Of a stretch of 64,000 nucleotides of DNA, positions 1-10,457 are shown piece after piece. The DNA comes from Pseudoneurospora amorphoporcata (Eukaryota; Ascomycota; Sordariomycetes; Sordariales; Sordariaceae): positions 62,001 to 126,000 of the forward strand of contig MU859066.1 of the NCBI GenBank assembly GCA_033297205.1, written 5' to 3'. The notes beneath the pieces were generated by a model. It saw only the letters and a program-made list of their open reading frames with translations, ran no database searches and was not told where the DNA came from. The number at the start of each line of letters is the position of its first letter. The first letter of the stretch is position 1. A program made the position numbers and the translations under genes.

Positions 1-2316
1 GACCGCAATGAAGCTCTCTCATCCTCACCCGATGGCCAGAGAGATTCGCTTCCAGACTGTACTGTTTGGATTGCGAGTTCTCGCCACGAGCACGACCATG
101 GGAACCGCGGCACAATGGAGGCTGAAGGACTTGGTCCTTTCTGCAGGCCTTAGCTGGTTTTGCGCGGCCCCATGCTGGTCGTTCGGTAGCAACGTACTGC
201 AGCTGAAGACAGAAATCACGCTGATATCAGACGTTCTCATGGCTTTGAAGATGACGACGACAGTTGGAGCACAGACCGTGGGCAAGAAGTCTTTGGCTTC
301 CAAGGAAAGACTGCTGCAGTTGCTTCTGGAGAATGAGCAGTCACGACTGATTGTTTGGGTGCAACCGCTGGGTGAGCCACTCAAGACGCCACACCATTTG
401 TTCCACCATACAAACACGAATAAGAATCTTGTAGAGGTACGTATCGTGGATTTCAGCCGTCAGATAATGGAATAACTGACCGTTGCATAGGCCGCCATCT
501 CCCCCCTTATTTGGATTGCGTGGCTCGAATCTCCTTCGTTGGCTGTGCATCTCGCTAGCAGATTCCCTTATCCACGCGTCAAACAAGAAGTTCGACGGCT
601 TCTCCTAAATTTCCCTGCCAAGGCGATCAAAGAGCCCGAAGCGGTGGCGACACTTATTGACGGCTCATTGCCCGAAGATGTCAGCTTTCAACTCAAGGTA
701 TGCACACCCATGAGCCGCTAGCGACACTAAGCTTGTGTTTTTGTACTCGATGCTAACTTCTACACCTTAGTACCTCCTCTTCTGGGCACCGGTTAACCCT
801 ATAACGTCGATAACCTACTTCCTGCCCGCATATCGGAACCATCCCTATCTGATCCAGTACGCCATGAGGGCCCTGGAAAGTCACTCTGTTGACGTGACAT
901 TCTTCTATGTCCCGCAGATTGTGCAAACCCTTCGTTATGATGCTCTGGGTTACGTTGAGCGCTATATCCTCGAGACGGCCCAGTTTTCCCAATTGTTCGC
1001 GCATCAAATCATATGGAACATGAAGGCAAACGCCTATAAAGACGAAGACGCTACAATCGTAAGTCATCTTACTCTGGATAAGACGGCAAAGAGATTGGTG
1101 TACTAACATCACATAGCCGGATGCGATCAAACCAACCCTTGACAAAGTCATGGGCCACATGATAGACAGTTTCTCTACCGTCGATCGTGAATTCTACGAA
1201 CGCGAATTTGCCTTCTTCGATGAGGTGACAAGCATTTCGGGCAAGCTTAAGCCTTTTATCAAGAAATCCAAGCCAGAGAAGAAGCAAAAGATCGAGGAGG
1301 AATTGCGTAACATCAAGGTTGAGGTTGGCGTCTACCTGCCCAGCAACCCGGATGGCGTGGTCATCGGCATTGATCGAAAATCAGGCAAGCCATTGCAGAG
1401 TCATGCAAAGGCTCCCTTCATGGCAACTTTCCGTATTCAAAAGTCCAAGGGAGGAGTGGAAGAGACCGCGGACATGATCGAAAAATCAGAAGCAGGCGAC
1501 GATGATGCGGCAAAGGCCAACACCACCATTGAGGTGTGGCAATCGGCTATCTTCAAGGTCGGTGACGACTGTCGTCAAGATGTGTTGGCCCTTCAGATGA
1601 TCGCCGCCTTCCGAGGAATCTTCCAGACAGTTGGTCTTGATGTCTTCGTCTTCCCTTACCGAGTGACGGCCACAGCCCCCGGCTGCGGTGTCATCGATGT
1701 CCTTCCCAACTCCATCTCCCGAGATATGCTGGGCAGAGAAGCCGTCAACGGGCTTTATGACTATTTCGTCTCCAAGTATGGCAACGAGGATTCACTCCGC
1801 TTCCAGCAAGCCCGAAACAACTTTGTCAAGAGTATGGCGGCATACTCGGTCATCTCCTTCCTTCTGCAGTTCAAGGACAGACATAACGGCAACATCATGA
1901 TCGACGATGCCGGCCACATTCTTCACATTGATTTCGGTTTCTGTTTCGATATTGCCCCTGGCGGTATCAAGTTTGAGCGTGCCCCGTTCAAGCTGACATC
2001 CGAGATGCTTGCTGTGATGGGCGGCAGTCCGGATCATCAGTCCTTCAAGTGGTTTGAGGAGCTGTGCATCAAAGCCTTCCTTGCCTCCCGGCAATACACG
2101 GAGAAGCTGTCACAGATTGTTCTGTTGATGATGGACAGCGGCTTGCCATGCTTCAAGCCCGAGAGTGTGAAGCACTTCAAGGAGCGGTTTGTTTTGGAGA
2201 AGAGCGAGCGCGAGGCGGCCGATTTCATGAAGGATCTTATCAAGAAGAGCTACGCGAGTTACTCGACGGGATTGTACGACCAGTTCCAGCTTCTGACGAA
2301 CGGTATCCCGTACTAA
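1..2316 (+). CDS. stt4: Phosphatidylinositol 4-kinase STT4 (PI4K alpha), 3' part; 5' end lies outside the window
   Basis: Type III PI 4-kinase that makes PI4P at the plasma membrane. The window holds the last 709 codons. Exons are 1-436, 491-697, 771-1058 and 1117-2316; the introns have GT-AG ends, with branch-like CTGAC/CTAAC just before the acceptors. The upstream part is the helical accessory/PIK region. The last exon carries the lipid-kinase core: GDDCRQD after the lysine loop, the catalytic loop DRHNGN near 1875-1892, and the metal-binding IDFGF near 1926-1940. The protein ends shortly after the kinase domain, as PI4K alpha enzymes do, so the 3' end is complete. The frame is open to base 1 and shows no start, so the gene continues upstream. 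It converges on the cation transporter downstream. The call rests on several hundred residues of family-typical kinase sequence. Confidence 0.96.
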
Positions 2317-2975
2317 GGCTGTGGAGGTTGATATTGGTTGAGGTATTCTTTTCAGGCTATCTATTGCTTTTTCTAGGTAATGCTTTTCGGGTTTCAAAAT
2401 ATCCACATGAGTGTCTCGTAATATACAGTTATTCATTCATTCGTTATCACCTGGCCTAGGTCACGATCTAGTCTCAACCTAGCTGAATACCGCGATGCAA
2501 TTTTGCCCACCAGCAGTGAACCGTGATTTTGTTGATTCTCGAATATCAACGTGCCTGGTGTGCGATCCTGACCTTGCAACCCAAGCAAGCTGGTGATTTC
2601 CTCTCTTTCGACTGGCCTCGCAGACTGAGAATTCAACTAACCACCAGGAAGCATGCGGAGCAGCCGATTCTCGCCTGCTAAAGCCTCAAGTGTGTCCTTG
2701 CGCAGAGGTCCGGTTACCAAACTCAGATAACCCACAACCGGCGATCGCGGTCCTTGCAAGTCCCTGAGACGTGCCAACGCCTTCATCTCAGGAAGCTGGG
2801 CTCACCGACGACCGAGGCCAGCTGAAACTCGGACAATGCCGGGAGTCCGTCCAACCTTCATATGATGGCAATCCCCAGCCCCGACGTTGAGCCAGGCTTG
2901 CCTGAGTGTGAATATGATGACAACAAGACACACCTCGTCAACCCCGATGAGCTTAACTTGCTCACTGAGCCGAGC
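2317..2975. other. Convergent intergenic region
   Basis: Holds the 3' ends of the STT4 transcript (+) and the cation transporter transcript (-). Short open frames here have no family features. I see no RNA gene or repeat. Confidence 0.7.
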
Positions 2976-5070
2976 TTAACTATTGTGTTGCTGTTCCATA
3001 TGAGTAGGGAGGTTGTAACTGGCATAGTCGACATGGACAAAAGCTCTGTCAACGATTGGGACAGATTCAATGACGTATTGGAGACTCTCACTGTTTTCCC
3101 GCAAGTCAAAATCAACAGTGATCAGAGAATAGATTTAAACATGGGGGTCCGAAGAGGTGTACTCACGCCAAGTCATGACTATCCTTGAGCGACGTGCTGG
3201 CATCCAAAACAATGTCCACCTCAACGTTAAGCTTGTCGCCTGAGTGGTAGGCTTGCAAGCCCTGGATCTGTTTAATAGTCTTTGCGAAGCGCATGGTCAG
3301 GTAGAGCACTATTTTTGGCTCTGTTAGCAAAGATAGGAGGCGGGGGAAAGCGGACTAGATATGGACTCGTCGACAAGAGGAACAACGGCAACGACAACGG
3401 CGACTTACAGATATTGCGTTGATCAGCAGTGGCGGAAAAGCCGGTCAGGTGTCTGATGTGCTCCCCAGATGTTTGGGACCAGTTGAAGATAACCACGAGG
3501 GAGAGCAGCAAACCTCCGAGCGCGTCGAGCCACCAGATTTGGCAGTAGAAGCCAACTAGATCGACAAATCTGAGGTAAGTATAAGGCAACGAGGCCTTTG
3601 AGTAAGAGGGTTGAGGACTGACTTAATGGGAAAGCGATGGAGCCGGCGTTGAAGATGACATCGGTGCTTGCATCCGCGGCCCTGGAGTAAAGTGTCAGCT
3701 GGTGTCTCCCATCTCAAAAGGGGGAGGGGGTTTTGAGAGTTTTGCATTCTCATAAGTACTTACAAGGCCTGAACACTGGAGTTTTTGATGAGACGGCACC
3801 AGACCCAGCACATGCCCTTGATGACGACGGTGCTCAACATGATGGCTATAGCTGGTACACCACTTTTTATTGAAAAGAACGGGTATTAGCATCAGAAACA
3901 AAACAAGCCTGGGTAGACGGATGGAGATTGTGGATGCATACAGTTGAATGACCTCACGGTCATTTGACATGAGACGTTGAATAGCCTCAAGAGCGACCTG
4001 GGCAAACGACGTGATCATGATAACGGAGAAGACAAGCACACCAATGGGCTCCAGTCTTCTTCGCCCGATGGGATACCGGTACTGATCTTGCCGGCTGATC
4101 AACCAGGTAGTGATCCAGACGATGGCGGTCGACAAAAAATCAAGGATCGCATCCACCAAGCTTGCCAACACTGAGACGGACGGGACGGACAGGACTACCG
4201 CGAGCTTGCCGGCCAGAAGGATAGCGTTGGCTGCAAAGTTGATGTAAATAGCCAAGGTAACGATGGAGGCGGAGCTGTCAACATCGTCATCCTCAAGCCA
4301 TGGGATCTCGGGCCGTGACTCTTGGCTAGTAACTTGCTCACCCTCCTCGCCGTAAACGGCGTTACTGTCGTCACTGAATAGAGGCGTGGTCTCGGTTGGT
4401 CGGTAGATGCCCTTGGGCGTCCGCTTGACCTTGCGAGCCTTGGAGACCGTTGGGGCATGCTCTGCAGTGACACCGCTGGTTGGCGGCGTGGTAACAGGAG
4501 CCTCAAGCCCTCCGCGGAAAGCCCACGGTGGAAGGTCGTTGTACTCATTGAGGAGGTCATGAGGCAAGGATGAATCCAGAAGTTTATCGATGTACAGATA
4601 TTGCTGAACAAGGTAGTTGCAACGCTCATAGTATTCACGGCTACAACAGGGCGTTAGCGTCCAGTGGCTTAAGCAAGGATTGCAGGCAACACTAACATGG
4701 GCTTTTTCATAGTCGCCAACTCGTCTTCGGTCTTCCAATATCTTTCCCATCGATATCGAGGGTTGCTGTTTCCGATCAGGCGCATACTGCGCATATGAGG
4801 CCCGTTGAGCACAGCGCTCATGTGCCGCTCATCCCGGCGTGGAGGTTCATCATCCGTTAATCTGCGTTCCACCCCATGACCTATAAAAGCCTCTTCATCG
4901 TCACGGAAAGGGTTCAAAGGGTTTGGTAGTGATACGGCAGGCCGGTTTCTGATGAGCGATGCTAGCGCGCTATGTCCTTTAGGTGCTGGCGGTTGTGGCT
5001 CTTGCAGGCAGAGAAACGGACCGCTACGGTTGCTCGGATGATGTGAGTGTGGATAGTTTGGAGATGCCAT
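2976..5070 (-). CDS. Cation diffusion facilitator (Mn-type CDF transporter)
   Basis: Membrane metal exporter of the CDF family, 544 aa. Exons, from 5': 5070-4697, 4640-3942, 3862-3764, 3681-3623, 3555-3409, 3308-3167, 3090-2976. All six introns are GT-AG and keep frame. About 245 hydrophilic residues, including KKPIREYYER, precede six membrane segments and a C-terminal cytosolic domain (HSGDKLNVEVDIV, then VPIVDRAFVHVDY). The metal-site residues are visible: LVDAILD in TM2 (D288, D292) and AADASTD in TM5 (D394, D398). This DxxxD pair is the signature of manganese CDFs, whereas zinc members use HxxxD. Manganese is therefore the likely substrate, by inference, and a Golgi/vacuolar or endomembrane site is likely. 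The start at MASPNYP was chosen because the in-frame sequence upstream is low complexity and lacks family features. Confidence 0.92.
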
Positions 5071-5300
5071 TTCCACCGGAGTCGTTGTTGAGTTCGAAGA
5101 GTCCAATGGTGGGGAGGGAAAAAAAGGTTGAAGGAAGGAGCACCGGATCAAGACATAAAAATCAGAATCCGAAGGAGACAAGGCTGAGAGACAGGGGGGT
5201 TCTTGAAAAGAAGACGAAACAAACGATGGATCCAGACCCAAGTAATGTAAACAAACCCGTTGATGGACGATCAATGAGTGAGCTGGCAAGGTGAATGGGA

Positions 5301-5330
5301 AGAAAAAAAAGAAAAAAAAAAAAAAAAGAA
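5301..5330. repeat. Poly-purine (A-rich) tract
   Basis: Nearly pure A run with a few G, 230 nt upstream of the CDF start codon. On the gene strand it reads as poly-T/C, as expected in a fungal promoter or leader. Confidence 0.8.
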
Positions 5331-5845
5331 GAGAATCTTTGTTGACGAATCAAAAAATTTGTGCAATCTTGAGCAGTTGAGGGCATTTCAGTTTTCACTC
5401 ATGTTATTTTTACATTTTTTTTTTTTTTTTTCAAGTAGTTTTCCCCATGGCGCCGTCAATGGATCCGTGTATCAGGTCCATTGCGGCGAACTTGAGAGGT
5501 CATTGTCGAGTCAGCAGTCGGTGACCCTCAGCCGCGCTCCTGGGTCCGGCCGGGCCTTCTTTGTTCATGGAGATGGGATGGCCTGCCTGGTACAGACCCC
5601 TCCATCTCTTCCGGACGGCCTACAGCCCGAATGGTGGACGCCTGCGTGCACGGCAATGTCATTCGCAGATTGGCAGTCTCATGCCGTCATGGCACGGAAT
5701 ACCCCGAGGTAGCTTGAGAAGCAGGGAACGGAAGAAGGGATTGGCGCTCCGAATATGGTACATAGCTTGCCGCCGAACATGGGTATGGAACGATAGGCAG
5801 GCTCGGAGGCACGGGTAGAGGTGCCTTTCAAAACCTGGCCTGTGC

Positions 5846-5877
<32 letters not shown>

Positions 5878-8800
5878 GAGTTTGTTCCCCTTTTTCAACG
5901 ACATGGTCGAAGCCCTGGGAGTGGTTGTTCTAGCCTCAAGCGCGTGGATCTATGGCACTCTGCACGGTCGGAGGGTGAAACACTTTGGAAGTGCTCCCCC
6001 TTGCCTCATTGCACCCCGCAAACACGCCTTCCGTGCTGCAGAAAGGTCATCTGTATGTTTCGTTCTTGGTGAAAGAGTTTGAGTCGCGATGCGTTCGAGT
6101 TCTGTACAAGTGTACAGCCATGTCCACATTCGGAATGGAATCTGCGATCCCGTCTGCAGCACGAGCCAGGCACCGTCACACTACACACACTGTGCACTAA
6201 CATACCTTCATTTGCCGGCCTCTGGGAAAACCGCCGACGTCACTCAGCGTCAGGCAACGGCGCATTCTATGTACGTAGATCAGTGCCTGCCGATGGGAGC
6301 GTAAGTAGTGTAATTGTTCGCTCTGTCGTCGAATTGTGCGGTGCTCCCGTTGGCATCAGCGCGTTGCTGAATCACTGCATGCCGGAACGGGTGACACCCC
6401 GGAGCCAGGCCGGACGAGCGAACGAGCCCAGGAGCCCTCTCCGGCGGCCAATATGCAGCTGCACGGGCAGTTATAACAGCAGACTGGAACCACCGTTCCC
6501 ACTCCCGCAAGTTCGTCCCATAGTCTCATGTGTTGACAGACGCGCCTTCGTTCTGGCCCCTCTAATGAAGACGAATCTTGTCCGGCTTGCTCAATTCAAA
6601 GCCCAGCTTCAATATCCGTGGTTGGCATATGGTTGGCGTCGCAACACTAGACTAGAGGTTATTCTAGTCTCTCCTACCTACACTCACAGCCCCGACAATT
6701 GATATCGGTGCGCTGTACTGCACTGCACCACACCGCACATGTCTGGGGTCATGTCCTGCAAATTGTCCCGAATGCCGGCGAGGGAGGCTGTCTCAGGGGC
6801 ATTTGCCTGGCAGAACGGCCGAATTTCAGGAAGATGTCGTTACCGCAAGACGAACGATATTCGCATCTGCAAGGAATATACATACCCCATACTTCGGAAG
6901 AATACCCAATTGGTGGGCAAGCCTGTTCACCGTTTTCACCCTCAAGTCCCTGGCTGGACTCCCTCGTTCTTAGGGAGTGCTACCGTGGTAGGAGAGTTTA
7001 AAGCTTGAAAGAGAATGAGGTCACAGCCAGAGTAGTGTTACCAGTCACAACACGAGAAAACGTGTTCCTGCGGAATCAAGTGGTGTATATACGATGTGCT
7101 CGAGCTCAAAACCCGTATAAAGGTTCTGTGTCTGTGGGACGGCCGTGGGGGAAAGGCTGCTGGTGGTTCGGCCCATCACATCCATGAGCGGGCAACGACG
7201 AAAGAGTGAGACAACAGCCCCTGTCATTGGGGGACAACAGAAGACATCATGTCGAGCGAAATCTCACAAGCGAAGGACAATTCCCATTTACTCCGATAGG
7301 ACCAGGAGCATGTGAACCCCCTCCTTGTCCCTTACAAATAAATAAGCCTTTTAATCAGTGCTCCCTTCACTTGGCGTGCTGAATTACAACAGCTCGGCTG
7401 GGATCTCGCCATGGACAGTCGCGGTGAAGAAGGAATATGGTGCTAATATATCGAGACGTAATAATACTTGGGCTCATATGTTCCCAGGCCTGGTACATAC
7501 ACCACATACCTTTCTTATAGCCGTGCGTCAAGTCCAGCGAATAGAAATAATGGACCATGTGCACTGACAAGACTCGTTTACCGAACCATGATGTGTAAAC
7601 AAATGCCGGCCTGACAGTAACAGCATCTAAGGCCAAATACCCAAAAGAGCAAAAAGAATAGAGTAAGACGGATACATACGTAGGTAGGTCTTGGGGAGAT
7701 CCTCTTCGGGTCCCCAGTTCAGGCACATGGCAGCGCCCGCTGAAAACGGAAGATTCAACAATGGAGCCGTCACCACAACGGGGCTGCCCAATTTTGGATA
7801 CGGTACGTACCCACCAATTTGCTAGGTGGCCGAAGCAGGCCATGCCGCTCATGCATCCACACATTCTCGTTAACGTCATGCACGTGTTGCTTGCTTGGTA
7901 AAGATCCTCGCCGGCTTCTTGCGGTGCCTCTCAACTGCCATGAAGCAGCCCATGTGCTTGCGTTTTGTCGTATCCCCCGTCCTTCTTCTCAATGGTTACC
8001 TCCCAACTCTGCGTGTTCCGAGTTCACAGCAGGACCTCCAAAACACTGTTTGATGCTCGCCAAGAGGTTCCGAGGGAGTACACTGAAAGGGAACCAGGTT
8101 TCCTCTGTGGACACGGGTGGTATGGGACCCATACAGATATCCATCATCCAGATCCATAACCAGACCCATTGGACCTGACAGCTCGACAAGGAATAGGGCG
8201 GGACCGGACTGGTGAGTGGTGATGGACGGACGACTGCCAAGCAAGTATAGCGACCTGGAGGCCGATTCCACCAGGAGGACAAAGCCGTTGATGAGCAGCT
8301 GAGCCCGCTCTGCTGAGGAGGTGACCGTGATGGATGACAGCCGATTTCAGAAAAAATTGGTCCAGCAACCCAAAAGCAGTAACTCTGAGAAAAAGGGAGA
8401 GCAAAAAAGGATGAAAAAGATGATCACGTCCAAACAAGGCGGGTGAGTGGTGACAACTGAGAAGCTGGCGGGCGAGTCGCCAACAGAAGGGCGCTATTCT
8501 CGCCGTCACCTCGCCATCGCCAGTTAGTGCCTGTGAAAGTTCTCCGACTCCCCACTTCGTAATTGTCCAAGACCCGTTCAACCCTTGTCACGGAATCCAT
8601 CCCAACAGCCATGGCAATGAAACTTGATGCTGGAATTGTAAGGTAATGTAGGCAGAGGTCGTCGGGACGCGTGTAGTGTGCTACCCTACAAGTGTGCAAG
8701 TGAAGGTTATTGCTGTAGGTAGTGTAGATGGTAGAACGGGTAAAATAGAACAAGTAAAAAAATAAAAATAAAAAATCCCTGCGTGCTAGCTCGGGCCGTT

Positions 8801-9663
8801 CCACTCTTGTCGCTACTGGGGTGGTGCTCTCTTCAGTTCGTGCTTTGATCTCCATCCATCGTTCCATTCAGTCATCCGGCCCATTGTTTCTGCTCTCTCG
8901 GTTTCCTTTTCCTTGTGAAAACTTCAACCTCTACCTCTTTTTTCTTTCCAGCTGCTCTACCGTACCTCAAATATCAGTTGTCAGAGTGCTTCACCACAAG
9001 GAAACCCTGAACCGCAACGACCTGCCTGGACCTGACAGTCCGCCCACCAGCAACATCAGGACCTGGACGAAGGGCAATAACAGCCAAGAAAACACTGCCC
9101 AATTTACCAACTGCGTTTACGCACCACGCCGGCCCACCAATCCCGTCGTGTCAATCGGCCAATCTCCCCTATTTTGTACATACCACACTCCGTCACCCGA
9201 ACTCACTCTGTCCCTGATCCATCCCACCCCGTCTCTTTAGTTCTGCTTTCCCCTTCCTCATTCTTTGGCCTCCTTTTTGGGATTTTGACTTTTTCACTTT
9301 TGGGAATCCGTTTTTCCTTTTTCGCCGTGCATCACCAGACCTCTTCAGTTGCCCCGACCTCTCTCCACTTTGATCGACGCCTCCCTCCCGATTCGAGACT
9401 TTCGTCGACGCCGCCGGCTCACCCATCCATCGCCCAAACATTTTTTTTTTTTTTTTCTTTTTTTTTTCCCGATTTTCAGGGAACCCCTTTTGCCAACGCT
9501 CGTTGTTGGGTGCTGTCAGAAGTGCAGATCCAAGCAGCAAAACCACCGACGACTGCCGTACGGACACATACAGAAAAGAGTGGAGAGTGTCAAAGAGAAT
9601 ACCGACAGACTACGAGACATATGCCCCAAATCTGTCTTGATCGGTGGCATTTCCCCTAGTTCC

Positions 9664-9717
9664 GTAAGTGCAAACTTTTTGTCTCTCGTTGGGTCTGACT
9701 ACCTACTACGGCTGTAG
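9664..9717 (+). other. Probable leader (5' UTR) intron of the 924-aa gene
   Basis: 54-nt segment with a strong donor GTAAGTGC, a CTGAC branch-like site about 20 nt from the end, a pyrimidine-containing stretch and the acceptor CTGTAG. Flanking sequence is not convincingly coding, so I read it as a 5' UTR intron of the gene starting at 10458. Its use is inferred from sequence only. Confidence 0.5.
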
Positions 9718-9759
9718 TTTGCTGCCGGCACGCACCTCATTTTTAACACCCCACCAATT

Positions 9760-9987
9760 ATGCACCTCCAGTGCCTGGAGTGCCTGGGATTCTCACCCCA
9801 TGCCCCCTTTGAATGCCCCTGCTACTGGGATCAGGACAGGCGGGGCCGGCAGGGCATTGTACAAGGACGCGCCGCCATGTCTGCTCGTACCTGCTGCGCT
9901 CCCGCCTTGATTTGGGTTGCGCCAGTGCTAATGGATGTCACCCTATCACCTGAAGAGTCCAAGCCAGCCCCGGGGCCCGGGGGTTAG
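9760..9987 (+). CDS. Cys-rich upstream ORF in the leader (75 codons)
   Basis: Short ATG-initiated frame right after the predicted leader intron. The start encodes MHLQCLECLG followed by an FECPC motif, so four cysteines sit in the first 22 residues in CxxC and CxC spacing. The remainder is Ala/Pro/Gly-rich and resembles no family. It could be a regulatory uORF of the downstream gene, or chance. It is not a confident protein-coding gene. Confidence 0.2.
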   Translation: MHLQCLECLGFSPHAPFECPCYWDQDRRGRQGIVQGRAAMSARTCCAPALIWVAPVLMDVTLSPEESKPAPGPGG

Positions 9988-10457
9988 GGGGATTGGCGAT
10001 TGGCAATAGAAATTGACGGAATCGTCCTCCTTCCCGACCTCCAGCACCGCTCGTCGGTTTCCCCTACGGTACTGGCCACGACAGTCAAGCCCCATGCGAC
10101 ACGTCGGGCACTCGCATTGATGCTCTCACCTCTTGTCGTCCGCTGCTAACCTTGGGCCCTCTTTATCCTGCAGGTTGCCGATATCTTTCATCCGTAGTGC
10201 GCTCCCGTCCGCCATCGAGGAGGAGAAACTGAATTTCGACCTACAGAGAAAGATATCGCTTTATCAGGCCAGCAGCGTTCGTCACTGGCGCCTTCTTACG
10301 ATACCCACAGCCCGTCAAGCCCACTGCTAAATTGCAGTTTGCGCGCCGGAGCACCAAAAAGAGGCTATAACCCTCTTGAGACGGGCCTGACTGGGCGGAT
10401 TTAAAAGGGCGTTTAGTTGTTGTATAGCCGGTTGAGGAAACCGCCCCGGACATCTAT

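Larger units (their letters stand above)
5071..10457. other. Long divergent intergenic region (5.4 kb)
   Basis: Lies between the starts of the CDF gene (-) and the 924-aa gene (+). I found no gene with recognisable domains or spliced continuity; the several open frames (for example 6079-6702 +, 7367-7879 -) have irregular composition and no partner exons. It contains homopolymer tracts (poly-A near 5301-5330, poly-T near 5412-5430, 5850-5877 and 9441-9468). From about 8850 on it turns pyrimidine-rich and CA-rich, like a long transcript leader, with a probable leader intron and a uORF listed separately. Confidence 0.6.

Noticed and set aside
6079..6702. 207-codon open frame (+) in the 5 kb gap
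   Set aside because: Irregular composition, no domain, no plausible splice partners, and overlapping frames on both strands.
7367..7879. 170-codon open frame (-)
   Set aside because: Not protein-like; hydrophobic pieces are scattered and no family motif or flanking exon was found.
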